A stretch of DNA of 64,000 nt. Origin: Fallopia convolvulus (taxonomy: Eukaryota > Streptophyta > Magnoliopsida > Caryophyllales > Polygonaceae). Shown here one piece after another: positions 1-12,015 of this stretch (position 1 is its first letter; each line of letters begins with the position of its first letter). The notes under the pieces were generated by a model. It saw only the letters and a list, made by a program, of their open reading frames with translations. It ran no database searches and was not told where the DNA came from. The stretch spans positions 3,887,484 through 3,951,483 of the forward strand of contig OZ024733.1 in NCBI GenBank assembly GCA_964016875.1, given 5' to 3'. The position numbers and the translations under genes are program-made.

Positions 1-60
1 ATTAAATAAATGTGATCAATTAGATCACTATATATGCTAAAGTTGTCTTAAAAATGGGTT
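1..60. other. Left flank of the first copia element, ending in its target duplication
   Basis: Short AT-rich flank with no recognisable gene. Its last five bases, GGGTT at 56-60, recur directly after the 3' LTR at 10803-10807. This is the 5-bp target-site duplication expected for integrase-mediated insertion of a copia element. Confidence 0.85.
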
Positions 61-945
61 TGTTGGATACTGGTATCATGAGAAGTATGACTGTTACCAT
101 GAGACTTGTGTCATGTATCCCTCTTAAGTTTTGATAATGACAAACTCTATAAGAACTAATGATCTTTATGTCTCTGTAAGTCGCAATGTAGATTGAAGGT
201 TAATACAGAACATAAGGGCACAATCGATGAAGCACTGATGTGAGGGAACAGAGTGAGGGAACATCAGTGCGAAAACACCTCATCTTTCCTTATTTAGTAA
301 GCGCGTCAATCTGTTGAGAAAAGATTAGATCTCAGAAGATTTGACAGCTGGATGAAGTTGTTACTTGGAAAACATCATGGAGTGGATAATTCCGAACAAC
401 ATCTCCAAGATATTGAGGAATTCAGTTCTAGTCTTTCTAGGGTTAGATAAGATAGAATCATTGTAAATATGATTTATGGTGAATAAAATAATGACAAATT
501 ATATCTTTATTATGAAAGTAAGTAAGATATGATTAGGTTAGTTTGTTGCACTATAAATAAGGTTAAGTGATAAGCTTAGAATTACCGATTACAAGTGAAG
601 TCATCGTGTAGCCTGAAGCTAGTCGCTGTAAGTTGTGTTGTGGTTTAGTTTTATTGTTGAATCGTTCTAGGGATGAGAAGTTGAGTTAGATAGGTCTAGG
701 TTCTAGAGAATAGGATAAGACTATCATAGATAACTCTACTTGCTTGTAGTTCGTGTGAAATCAATAAAACTAAAAGAAGCATTACAACTCCTCTACGGAG
801 GGAGTGGTTTTTCCTTCAATCAGCTAGTTGGTTGTTTGAAGGTTTCCACAATAAGTAATCGTGTTTACGTCTTTCATATTTCCACTACCCAGTTCACTGT
901 TCCCAGAGGAACAATGTTTGTATTTCTAACACACTCGTTCCAATA
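61..945 (+). repeat. 5' LTR of SIRE-1
   Basis: 885 bp repeated at 9921-10802 with scattered substitutions. It opens TGTTGG and closes CCAATA where the other copy has CCAACA, so the terminal CA has mutated here. A TATA-like box lies at 552-559, and an AATAAA-type signal occurs in the stretch ending near 770. Confidence 0.95.
552..559 (+). promoter_or_regulatory. TATA box of the SIRE-1 5' LTR
   Basis: TATAAATA in the middle of the LTR, conserved at 10408-10415 in the 3' LTR. It is in the expected place for the start of the retroelement transcript, roughly 30 bases upstream of R. Confidence 0.6.
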
Positions 946-947
946 AT

Positions 948-959
948 TGGTATCAAAGC
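948..959 (+). other. Primer binding site (initiator Met tRNA type)
   Basis: TGGTATCAAAGC lies two bases after the 5' LTR. It matches the usual plant iMet-tRNA primer site TGGTATCAGAGC at 11 of 12 positions and fixes the LTR end and orientation. Confidence 0.88.
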
Positions 960-1008
960 AGGTTTGCTCTAGATAGTGTGTTCATTGCAGGACAACAAGA
1001 TAAGTTCT

Positions 1009-3066
1009 AACAATCACTATGAAGTTGGTATCAACAACAACAAGCCAACTTTGCTGAAGGCTTGAGAATACCAACACTGGAAGATTCTGTTCGCTTCCTG
1101 GATTCGAAGTAACGATTATCAAGCATGGTGTACCATTGAAGATGGCGACTATGAGGTTCCTGCTGCTAAGAAAGACAACAAGAAGGATTGGGGACCCACT
1201 GAATACCAAGGGATGGAGAAAAACTTCAAAGCAAGAATGTATCTGATGAATGCCCTTGGAACTGAAGATATGCTGAAGGTTGTGAACGTCAAGGATGCCA
1301 AGAGCATGTGGGCTGCAATCGAGAAGATGCATGTGGGAAGGGATGATCTTCACACAAGTCATCTTCATGATGCCAAACGAGACTTCTTCAACTTCGAGAT
1401 GAAAAAAGAGGAAATTGTCTCATCCTATCAATCAAGGTTTGAGATACTGGTTAGCCGATTGAATGCTCTAGGAGTTGATGAAAAAATCATCGACCACGAA
1501 GAGAGAGTTCTTAGAATCATCAATGGTCTTCACCCCAAATATGCCTATACCAGGGGTCTACTCAAGGAAAATCCCTTAACAAAGACCTCAGCTCTACATG
1601 AGGTGTTTGGGAAAATCAAAGACTATGAGAAGTATCATCTCAATGTTGAACCCGGCAATGCTTCAAACAAGGGAATCACTCTAAAGATGGAGAAGGCATA
1701 CAACTACGTCAAATCTGAATGAGATGCAGGAGTAGAAGAAAAGGATGATGAAACTGCTCTCATCACTAGAGCAATGAGGAACCTATACAACAAAGGAAAG
1801 GCAAGAGGAAGTAGTGACAAAGGTAACAGTTGACCAAGAAAGGATCTCAAGGATGTCACTTGTTACAAATGTCAAGATAAAGGTCATTATGCAAAATACT
1901 GTCGCAAAGGTAAGGATGATGGAGAAGAGAAAAAGAAAGCCCACGTAGTTGCATGGGATAATGACTCTGATGAAGAATTTGAGTCCTGGTCAACCTCAAA
2001 CATTTGCGCTATGGCCATTCAAACCAAGACTGTCGATCAAGAGGTAAACCAGGAACAATTTCTCAATTCCCTCGATTCTAGCAGTAAAATTGATCTTGCC
2101 AAACTTCTTAAGAGAATGTATGAAGAAAACTTAGGTTTACAAGATGACTTCAATAATGTTGAGGAACAATGCTATAAATCTAAAAGGAAAAATAACTGTG
2201 TCGGTTGAAAATGGTACCGTTCCTTGTAAAACCTGTACTGGTCTAAAAGAAGAAATTGACTCTCTTAGAGAAGTCAACAATTCTCCACGATCTGATATAC
2301 TAGAAGTAGAGATAGAAAGGGATCAGTTAATCAAAGAAAAAGAAAAGAATAAAACTAAATTTTGTCTGTCTAGACATGGAATAGGTTATGTCTCAAGAGA
2401 TGATGAGGAAGAACCTAAACCAGATATCTCTGTTTCACAAATGCTTGAAAATAGAGAGAGAGAAATTCAGAGTCTTAGGAATAAAAACACTGATCTAGAA
2501 CTGAGGTTAAAAACTTTAGAAAGTGGTAATACTGGGAAAAAGGATTGGTGCACCGGTCAAACTGCTCACAGACTCTTTATAAAGCAATCTTTAGGTAATG
2601 AACCAAAGGATTCGAATGTTGACCATGTCAAGGAAAGAAGGCTTCAAAAACCTCATCCTAAGTACTACCTTGGAATGTATTATCAAGACAATGTGGTAAA
2701 GGAGGTCATGACCACACTCAGTGAACTAAGGCAAAAACATATCAAAACTCCCAGAAAAATCAAAAGAACATGTCTAACAATCAGAATGGTGACAACGGTC
2801 AAAACCGTAGAAGGAACAATCGTCACCGCTGGCAAGGGAATAGTAACCAACAACAACACAGTTCATATTCTCCTCATGTTCACCACAAAAACTATGCTTC
2901 TAGTAGCTCTAAGAAAATTCATGCAAAACATAGTAGAAGTAATAATGTCAATATTGCTGATTACTTCATTGCTAGTCTTGCAGAGCATTAGAAGTTTTAT
3001 CCTAACCGACCCAAAAAGGCAATACTTGCCTGGGTCGTTAAGCCTTGATTTTCTCTATTTGACAGG
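1009..3066 (+). pseudogene. gag: Copia gag (UBN2-type capsid, zinc knuckle, coiled-coil tail), broken
   Basis: Gag packages the element RNA into a cytoplasmic particle. The capsid-like part reads in one frame from about 1009 to 2208, with in-frame stops at 1063, 1720 and near 1834. The best open piece is 1213-1722. It ends in a CCHC zinc knuckle at about 1861-1902 (C-X2-C-X4-H-X4-C, all four ligands present). A switch to another frame near 2144 continues a Lys/Glu-rich, coiled-coil-like segment to about 2780, and the reading then returns to the first frame (Asn/Gln/Arg-rich, 2770-2991). A long coiled-coil tail between the knuckle and protease is usual in SIRE gag. No convincing start ATG is left. 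Non-functional. Confidence 0.85.
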
Positions 3067-3071
3067 ATGAA

Positions 3072-6000
3072 GTGAGGGGGAATAATCAGTGGTACATAGA
3101 TAGTGTATGCTCGTGCCACATGACAAGAAATGAAAAAATCCTCACCTCACTTCACAGGAACGCTGGAGGAAACATATCCTTCGGTGATAAGCGACAGGGA
3201 ATAGTTATTGGAACTGGAAATACTAAAATCAATGACTACATCAAGGTTAAACAGGTAAGTCTTGTAAATAATCTTGGATTTAATCTTCTTAGTGTCGCTC
3301 AGATCTGTGATCAGGGAAATCTCTTGGTAACTTTTACCTCGGAGTCATGCACTGTAAGGAACAACAAAACTAACAAGATAGTTCTCAAAGGAACGCGAGT
3401 CAACAATGTCTATTTAATAGACAATAAGTTCAAGCCCGAAGAAATTCTATGTCTTGCTTCCATTGCAGATGAGTCTGACCTATGGCATAAAAGACTTGGT
3501 CATGCAAGTCCGCGGGCCATACATAAGCTTCACAACTTAGGATTAGTTAGAGGTCTTCCTAAAGTACAATTAGAGAAAGATGGTGTCTGTGATGCATGTG
3601 TAAAAGGGAAAATGAGCCGAACGTCCTTCAAGTCCAAAAATGAATAAGCACATCTCGTTCTCTTGAGATGATGCATATGGATCTATGTGGACCAATGAGG
3701 GTACAAAGCCCCGAAGGTAACAAATATATGTTTGTAACTGTTGATGATTTCTCTCGATACACATGGGTCATTTTTCTAACCTCAAAAGATGAGACCTTCT
3801 CTAAGTTTTAGGATCTGGTGAAGAAGATGGAGGTAAGTTTAGGAGTAAAACTAAGTGCGATAAGGTCCGATCATGGAACAGAGTTCGACAACTCTTTGTT
3901 CCTTACCTTCTGTCGAGAAAATGGCGTCTCCCATAATATCTTGGCTCCACGAACACCACAACAGAATGGTGTAGTGGAAAGGAAAAATAGGACCTTAGAG
4001 GACATAGCAAGAACCATGCTACTGGCGAGTGGATTATCTAAGTCCTTCTGGGATGAGGCAATCAACTCGGCTTGCTATATTCTAAATCGCGCAATGTTTA
4101 GACCCTTACTTTCAAAAACTTCATATGAATTGCTCAAACAAAGAACTCCTAACATTTCTCATTTGAGAGTTTTTGGCTGCAGATGCTGCATACACAATAA
4201 TGGAAAAGATGATTTGGGAAAATTTGATCCCAGAAGTGATGAAGGGGTTTTTGTAGGATATGCAACAAACAGCAAAGCCTATAAGGTCTTTAACAAAAGA
4301 ACCAGAAAATTCGAAGAGAGTATCCATGTGGTTTTTGATGAGCGTCATACCGGAGGGAACAGTTCTAACTCCACACAGAATGTGGGATCCTCCGATGAAG
4401 ATGATGACCAAGATAAATAAGATTCTCCACAACCTAAAACCGGTGGAGATTAGAACCAAGATGTCAACGAGAATGATCATCTAGTGGACAACATTATCAC
4501 TCCATATGACAAAGGGGTACAAACTCGATGCTCCATCAGAAATTTTTGTGCTTTTAATGCTTTCATCTCTTTTGCAGAACCAAAAACCGTTCAGGAAGCT
4601 CTCAAAGACCCGGATTGGATCATTGCATTGCAAGATGAATTGAATCAATTTGAACGAAACAAATTCTAGAGACTTGTTCCAAAGCCAAAGCACAAATCAG
4701 CCATTGGAACAAGGTGGGTCTTTCGAAACAAATTAGATGATACAGGAGCTGTTACTAAGAACAAGGCTCAACTAGTAGCAAAGGGATATAATCAACATGA
4801 GGGGATTGATTATGATGAAACTTATGCTCCTGTGGCTAGGATAGAGGCTATCCGACTCCTTATTGCTTATGCAGCACATAAAGGATTCAAATTGTTCCAA
4901 ATGGACGTGAAAACGGCGTTTCTGAATGGATATCTTCAAGAGGAAGTTTATGTTCAACAATCTCCATGATTTGAAGATGAAAATTTCCCAGATCACGTCT
5001 ACATCCTGGAAAAATCGATGTATGGACTCAAACATGCTCCTCGTGCATGGTATGATCGCTTTGCTCAATTCTTATTGACAAATGGCTACAAACGCGGAGT
5101 GATCGACCGCACATTGTTCCTTAAGGAACAGTCAGGTGAGATTCTTGTTGTTCAAGTCTATGTAGATGATATTATCTTTGGTTCAACTAATCCTTCCTTG
5201 GTAGAAATTTCAAGAATTTAATGAGCAGTGAATTTGAAATGAGCATGATCGGTGAGCTCTCATTTTGCCTCGGTCTTCAAGTTGCTCAAACCCATGAAGG
5301 TACCAAGGTACATCAGCAAAAGTACATAAAGGAATTGTTGCTAAAATACGTTATGGATTCTGCCAAACCTATTGATACTCAAATATCTCCTAATACAAGA
5401 CTCGATGCTGATCTAGATGGAATTAGTGTTGATCAAAAGATATATCGAGGCATGATCGGATCCTTGATTTACCTAACGGCCAGTCGGCCATATATCATGT
5501 TTAGTGTTTGTCTTTGTGCTAGATTTCAGGCTAACCCAAAGGAAACACATCTAAAAGAGGTCAAGTGGATATTTTGATATCTTAAAGGAAAAAATAATCT
5601 CTGTCTCTGGTACCCACGGAACAGTGCATTTAACCTGCTTGGGTATACATATGCTGATTTCGCTGGTCATCTTGTGGATCGAAAGAGTAAATATGGTACT
5701 GCTCAATTTCTTAGACCATGCTTGGTTTCCTGGTCATCCAAGAAATAGAACTCCGTAGCCTTATCAACTGCCGAAGCAGAATACGTGGCTGCCGCCTCTT
5801 GTGGTGCTCAAGTACTGTGGCTAAAACAGCAATTGGATGACTATGGCATGTCCCTCTCTCAAATTCCCATCATGTGGGACAATACTAGTGCTATCAATAT
5901 TTCAAAAAATACAGTTCATCATCACGCACTAAACACATTGATATTACACATCACTTTTTGAGAGATAATGTTGAAAAAGGTTTAGTGAGAATGGATCATT

Positions 6001-6101
6001 GTAGGACCGAAGATCAAGTGGCTGACATCTTCACCAAGGCATTGGACAGAAAACCCTATGAGCATCTCCGGTTGCTTCTAGGTATGATCACCTTAAACTA
6101 A
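3072..6101 (+). pseudogene. pol: Copia pol: protease, integrase, reverse transcriptase, RNase H; broken
   Basis: Protease is at about 3090, with the DSG active-site triad read as Asp-Ser-Val. The GAG-pre-integrase zinc region follows at about 3480-3640. The integrase core keeps its Asp near 3680, Asp at 3869 and Glu at 3977, giving correct D-35-E spacing. Reverse transcriptase spans about 4560-5340, with YVDD at 5159-5170. RNase H spans about 5640-6090 and includes the Ser-Thr-Ala-Glu-Ala-Glu motif. Stops and frame changes occur near 3644, 3810, 4418, 4668, 4968, 5219, 5576 and 5747. Domain order with integrase before RT proves copia. The stop at 6099-6101 closes pol with the usual Met-Ile-Thr-Leu-Asn ending. 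Catalytic residues survive but continuous translation is impossible. Confidence 0.92.
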
Positions 6102-6401
6102 GCAAGTCCCGGTCCATTATTCTCTCAATGATTGACTAGGAACACTTACTGGATCATAGGAAACTTTGATTTCATTAGTATCTTCCCTGATCTAATTTTC
6201 TGTTAATTACTATAAAAGCATGTCATCATTGGTTTATCTACATTCACTTAATTTGTCGAGTTACTTTAAACATTTAGCATGTCCTTGAAATGGTTTTATT
6301 TTGAGCCCAAAATGAATGAATCTTGATCTTATTCTATCCCATCTATACAAGCTGAAATGATAGCTAGTCGTAAGACCATCCCAAAGCCTAGCAGGTCCAA
6401 G

Positions 6402-7400
6402 TGATGATACGTATTATATTTTATATATTTAAATCCCCTTATAATTAATTGTTAGCCTACTAATTATTCAGTAATTTATTAATTAATGGCTTTTATGAAT
6501 TATTAATTAAGGGTTGAAAAGTCAAAGGGGGATATATATATATATATATATATTTGTACGTAAGATTGAATGGAAAAGAAGAAAAAGAGGGTTTGTGTTT
6601 CGGCTGGAGTTTGGAAGAGAAGAGGGTGGCGCACCAACACGCTGAAGAGCAATTCGTTCCAGTTCTCCTCCTTCATTCCAGATTCCTCCTCCGTTCCAGA
6701 TTTCTCCATGGCTTTCATCAATTTGGTGATCTCTTCTTCAATTATGAGCAGCTAGATTCTTCATTCTAGGGTTTAGATGAAAGTCTATTAGTATGATTTT
6801 ATAATTCTGTTTTGTTTGAGAATTAATTTGGGTTTATGATTGAATGACTATTGAGATTGTTGGATTTATAATTATTTGCCAATTTGGATTGATAAGAATT
6901 CTTGTAGAACAATTATTGATTTCGGTTGGTATTAAATTTACAAACTTTGTTCTTGTAGTTCAAAGATTGGTGTTGTGCTAAGGTGCTTTCATGAATTTGT
7001 GGTTGTTTATTGAATATGCCATGCTTTAGTTAGATGGTTTATGTCACTAGATTAATCACAATAATATTTTATCCTTTACTTAATCCTGACTTGTAGTTTA
7101 GGATTCTCAAAATAAACCGATAATTCTCACTCAAACTAGATTATTAATTATTTTAATAGTGGTGGATTCGACTACCCTAGAATTCTTTATTCCTGATTAT
7201 TTACACTTGTCAATTTATTAGTTTTAGTTTAGTTAAAAAAATCCAATTCTCAACTTATATTCAATTCTGTTTCGTAGACTCTTAATTTACGATTAATCTA
7301 TTGTTCCCTGCGGATACGACACCCTAATATTTATCACTATCCACTTGGTCTTGTGCACTTGCAAGTTTAGGGTTTTAAGGCTTGACTAAATTCTCTATCA
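6402..7400 (+). mobile_element. Solo LTR inserted in SIRE-1, probably Ty3/gypsy
   Basis: A 999-bp insertion starts TGATGATACG and ends CTCTATCA, giving short inverted ends. It is flanked by CCAAG (6397-6401) and CCAGG (7401-7405), a 5-bp target duplication with one mismatch. It has no coding domain. Near the right end it has the 'ccctgcggatacgacaccc' type of text seen at the 3' end of many plant gypsy LTRs. It separates pol from the extra ORF of SIRE-1. Most likely it is left by LTR-LTR recombination of a later insertion. The family is not identified. Confidence 0.65.
6532..6553. repeat. (TA)n microsatellite
   Basis: About eleven uninterrupted TA units inside the solo LTR. Confidence 0.9.
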
Positions 7401-7891
7401 CCAGGTAAACGTTTCCCATGACCTATTTCATTCTTTGTTTCCTTGAAACGGGTTGCAATTATCTGGATTTTTTTTATCTTTGCCACACAAAAATCTTGAA
7501 TATTATTCCCCTATCCCGTAAATATTCAAGATATCTTTTTTAATTCATCTATGAGTGTGAAGAGACACGCAGTCAGTCATTATGATGGTTCATCTGGTTA
7601 AAAAGAATCTACGAGGTCTGCACACGCGTTTTGGGTTTAATACGTTGATTGATGTCTTTGCAGTGGGAACAGTAAATACGCAGGGTAATAATTGCCGATT
7701 CTTCGAGGGTAAGTTTTAAAATTCTTGGCTGTTGCAATCTTGATTTGGGTAAATCTTCTCAGAAGATCCTCTTATCTCGACCTCTACTTAAATCCTTCCC
7801 CCATCACCCTTTTCCCACCAAACCCTAACAAGTTCCTGCCTTTTCTGATTCTCCAAATTGTCTTTCCCAAGTCTCCTCCAGAAAAGCTTCA

Positions 7892-9468
7892 ATGGCGTCA
7901 ACTCCCTCAAACACTTTCAATCTCGATATCTCTAAGCTCACCCCTGCCCAAGTGCTCCAGATTCAGTCCCAACTGGCCGCTTTCGAAGCTGCAAACCCCT
8001 CCCAGTCCCTCACCGTGGCTCCTTCAGCACACCCCACTGTGTCTCCGATCACGGAAAGCGAGACCGCTCTCACCAACAACCCTCCGAACATCGGCTTTGA
8101 TCCTCCCTGCTCCCCCATTCGCCCCCTGAATTTGGATGATGGTCTCATCTCGGCCTCGCAAGTCAAGGAAAATCCTCTGGCTGAAAACCCCAAGAGTCCC
8201 CCTCTTGAAAACCCTTCGTCTCCCAAATAGAAAACCCCTCGAACGTCTCACCGAACAAAATCTCCACCCTCCCCACAGAAAAACCCTCAAACTCTGCCCT
8301 CTGTAAAGCCTTACCCTCACACGATTCTGATCATCTCCTAGAATCTTCTGCGCTGAAGCGCAAGTGGATTCCATCTCCGATTGAGGGTGACGAAGTCTTG
8401 AACTCGTCTCCTTTGAAACAAAAACCGTTGAGTCTGATGCCCATCTTCCTGCAAGTGGTGATGAGGAACAGAAATCTGAGCCTCGCCTTGTTAAAAAGGC
8501 CAAACGCCTCAAGACTCAGGCCCCCAAATAAGCAACCAAGAGGCCTGGTCTTCGATGGAACTCCAAGAAGGCCCTGACTAATGTCAAAGGCTCTTCGACT
8601 CCAATCGGGTCAGACAATCGTTCCATCGTCTCCCCCTTATCGTCAACAAGGAGATTCTGCTCACAAATGATCTTGGCGAGCTCTAGGAGTTGATTGGTTT
8701 TCAAGGATGGATGTCCATCAGTTCTGAGCTAGTCGAAGTTAGTCCTGAACTTATTCAAGAATTTTATGCCAACTTCTCTCTGGGGACTACAGCTATTCCA
8801 ATCAGTACTATAGTTGTGAATGGTGAGCATCTTTCTTTCTCCAGTCTCCAAGTTGCCAATTTCTAGGGTGTTCCCTCTATCGGATTTAGTTCCCTTCCCT
8901 CCCCTGGCACTTGACCAAGCGGGGTAAAACAACCATTCTCAAGAGACTGTTTGGCAAGGTACCATCTGGTGGCTATTCCACCAGTGACCTAACCTTCATT
9001 GGTCGCGTTGCTCATCAGTATTTGATTAAGGTTCCGCTACCTAGACAAGAGAAGCGTTGTAGTCTTACCATCTAGGATATGATCATTTTGGACAAATTTC
9101 TGGCTCGAGAACAGATAAATCTCCCTCGCCTTGCTCTCTTTCATATGCAGAAGAGTGCTGGCCAGGGTATCCATGCTTTACCCTATCCCAATCTGGTCAA
9201 AAAGATTCTTGAGAAGTTTGGAGCGTATTCTGCTGATCTAGAGGAATAGTTTGGTTTCTATCTGAACAAGGGCAATATTGAGAAAATGCACTTCAAAGGA
9301 CACGTTAAGGCTGAGTCCTCCAAGGAACTAGCTCCAAAGGGAAAAGAGCCAAAGGGAAAAGAGGCTGAATCCTCTACTACTGAACAGACCTTAGAGGTTA
9401 TCGAGGAGATTAGTGAGAAGATGGATCAGTTACTGGACCTTCTGAAGCAGCTCTCTAAACGCTCATAG
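7892..9468 (+). pseudogene. SIRE env-position ORF with 'putative plant transposon protein' domain, heavily broken
   Basis: This is the extra ORF between pol and the 3' LTR that SIRE/Maximus elements carry. It begins with an open 112-codon piece from the ATG at 7892, rich in Pro and Ser, and then breaks down with many stops and frame changes between 8228 and 8700. From about 8650 to 9468 homology to the better copy at 25617-27707 can be followed through frame changes, ending in a Lys/Glu-rich C-terminal segment (9286-9468). The conserved second half corresponds to the domain usually named putative plant transposon protein. I see no signal peptide or membrane segment, so the label 'env' describes its position only. 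Function unknown. Confidence 0.75.
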
Positions 9469-9696
9469 ATGAATCCCCTTCTTATCTCCCTAGTTCATTT
9501 CCTTTCCGTAAAAATTATCTTTTGTACTGTTTTAAGGACTTTTTCTATGTGTTTATGTTGTTTTCTCTTCATGCCTAGTGTTTTAAGGACTTTTGATATA
9601 CTCTCTACTTTTTCCCTAGTATTAATGAAGATATTTTGATGATTAGATCTTTTGTGCATTGTTTTTCTTCCTGATTTACTGACTTGTATGATGCTG

Positions 9697-9920
9697 TCAA
9701 AAGGGGGAAGTTTGGAAAACTGTAGAGATGAGCTTAAGTTTAAAGGTACAAAACATTGTTCCCTTGGGAACGGTCCTTATGCTTAGGGGGAACAAATGCC
9801 ACTTAAAAGGTCTGAAAATGATAATGACTCGCTAAGGGGGAGCAACAAAATAGATGTCTAATTCAGTTGTTTACTTGTGCAATTTTTGTATAAGTCTGTC
9901 ATCATCAAAAAGGGGAAAAT
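9697..9920 (+). other. Polypurine tracts of SIRE-1
   Basis: The functional tract is AAAAAGGGGAAAAT at 9907-9920, touching the 3' LTR. Further G-rich purine runs occur at about 9697-9712, 9784-9792 and 9834-9842. Repeated polypurine-like tracts in this last 230 bp are shared with the second SIRE element (28008-28235). The tract resists RNase H and primes plus-strand synthesis. Confidence 0.8.
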
Positions 9921-10802
9921 TGTTGGATACTAGTATCATGGGAACTATGATTGTTACCATGAGATCGGTGTCAAGTATCCCTCTTAAGTTTTGATAATGA
10001 CAAACTCTATAAGAACTAATGATCTTTATGTCTTTGTAAGTCACAATGTAGATTACAAGTTAATACAGAACATATGGGCACAATAGATGAAGCACTAATG
10101 TGAGGGAACAGAGTGAGGAAACAGCAGTGCGAAAACGCTTCATCTTTGCTTATTTAGTAAGCACGTGAATCTGTTGAGAAAAGATCAGATCTCACAAGAC
10201 TTGACAGCTGGATGAAGTTGTTACTTGGAGAAGATCATGGAGTGGATAATTCCGAACAGCAGCTCCAAGATATTGAGGAATTCGGTTCTAGTCTTTGTAG
10301 GGTTAGATAAGATAGAATCATTGTAAATCAGATTTTATGGTGAATAAAATAATGACAAGATATATCTTAATTACGAAAGTATGTAAGATATGATTAGTTT
10401 GTTGCAGTATAAATAAGGTTAAGTGATTAGGTTAGAATTACCGATTACAAGTGAAGTCATCGTGTAGCCTGAAGCTAGTCGTTGTAAGTTGTGTTGTGGT
10501 TTAGTTTTACTGTTGAATCGTTCTATGGTTGAGAAGTTGAGTTAGATAGTTCTAGGTTCTAGAGAATAGGATAAGACTATCATAGATAACTCTACTTGCT
10601 TGTAGTTCGTGTGAAATCAATAAAACTAAAAGAAGCATTACAACTCCTCTACGGAGGGAGTGGTTTTTTCCTTCAATCAACTAGTTGGTTGTTTGAAGGT
10701 TTCCACTATAAGTAATCGTGTTTACGTCTTGCATATTTCCGCTGCCCAGTTCACTGTTCCTTTGGGAACAATGTTTGTATTTCTAACACACTCGTTCCAA
10801 CA
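9921..10802 (+). repeat. 3' LTR of SIRE-1
   Basis: 882 bp direct repeat of 61-945, with intact TGTTGG and CCAACA ends. A TATA-like box lies at 10408-10415. GGGTT follows at 10803-10807. Confidence 0.95.
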
Positions 10803-11269
10803 GGGTTGATAATTGGCTTATTTTCAGTGCATGGGCAAATTAAATACTTTAAGAAGATAAAGCCTATATTTTATAATTTCCCTTTTATGAATTATAAGGG
10901 AGGTTAAAGTATCATGTTGATATGAGCAGTCCATAAAATTTTAAAACTACGGGGATAATAATACCCGAAAATTCTATTTGATTTTAAAGAAAGACATATA
11001 TTTCATACACCTAAGTTATTGTACAAGGTGTTGTCTTTTAATTTGGGTTGACAAGTATATGCATGGTGTGTACATAAAACGCACAAGTAGTACTATACGA
11101 TCATATTCTCAAGTCATATATACATGTATTATAGACTTGATTCAAATAACTGGATTAATTACCTAAATTCCCCACCAAGGCGATATAATTGCAATGGTAA
11201 TCTTTTAAGGGAATAAATGGTAGACAAACACTGTCTCTATATAATGATCACATACATAAGGTCAAAAAT
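10803..11269. other. Target duplication and AT-rich spacer
   Basis: GGGTT at 10803-10807 is the right target duplication. The remainder is AT-rich with no reading frame or repeat I can assign. Confidence 0.6.
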
Positions 11270-12015
11270 AATGCGTCCTTTGATCCCTTTTAAAAGGGTA
11301 CGTAGGAAACTCGACATAAAGCGTACAAATGCTCGTTGAGTTCAATCACGACCATAATATTAAAATTAAATGAAGACCATATACTATATTTAAATGGCCT
11401 TTATTTTGAACTACGATGACTTGATTCTGATTCGTCAGATACGTAGGAAGCTCAATATAAAGCAAAAAGCACATTGAGTTCAGTCACGATCAAAAATATA
11501 AATCATATTTAATCGAACTTATGGTTCATTAAGACCTACATTCGACTCGATATCTCTTTTAAAAGAGTCGTGTAGGAGACTCGACATCTATAAGGTTTAG
11601 TCAAATCATAAATATTAAGTTGACTTTTTAATGTAAATATAAAGTCAAAATTCAATTCATATTATTTGATTTCTAGAACTACGTTTGACTTGATTCCACA
11701 ACATATAAGTGGATACGTAGGACGTTTGACATAATATATAAATATGTCATATTTAGTCACAAATCAAATTAAAAAAATATATAAACTTTAAGTCACATGT
11801 TTGATACTGGAGAGATTAAGCAACTCTTCCTAGAAGGTGGGTTTAATCTTATTCACGTCGCGCAGATAATAGTTGGTTTGAATCCGAGCAACCCTTCCTA
11901 AAAGGTGGGTTCGGGCTCGTTCCATTGATGCATGAAAATCAAACCAAACCAAAATTAAAATACTCTGAACTACGTAAGGCTTGATTCTCTTTTAATGAGA
12001 TACGTAGGCAACCCA
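11270..12015 (+). repeat. Five degenerate direct repeats around a TACGTAGG core, with two hairpins
   Basis: Cores lie near 11308, 11451, 11563, 11712 and 12000. Each has 'ACTACG..TTGATT' type text upstream and a 'CTCGACATAAAGC'-like tail in the better copies. Between copies four and five lie two stem-loop sequences, 11814-11848 (arms GATTAA/TTAATC) and 11884-11914 (arms CCGA..CAACC/GGGTTCGG), that share 'CTTCCTA.AAGGTGGGTT'. The units resemble repeated blocks seen in untranslated parts of large gypsy elements of the Tat group, but that assignment is from memory and weak. Confidence 0.5.

Larger units (their letters stand above)
61..10802 (+). mobile_element. SIRE/Maximus-type Ty1-copia LTR retrotransposon, full length but decayed (SIRE-1)
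   Basis: The element has two LTRs of about 885 bp starting TGTTGG and ending CCAATA or CCAACA, a Met-tRNA-type primer binding site, gag, a pol in copia order (protease, integrase, reverse transcriptase, RNase H), an extra ORF between pol and the 3' LTR, and several polypurine tracts. It is bounded by GGGTT on both sides. Pol followed by a long extra ORF is the hallmark of the SIRE/Maximus lineage. All coding parts carry stops and frameshifts, and the LTRs differ by roughly 4-6 percent by eye, so it is a dead, moderately old copy. A solo LTR has inserted between pol and the extra ORF. Confidence 0.93.
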
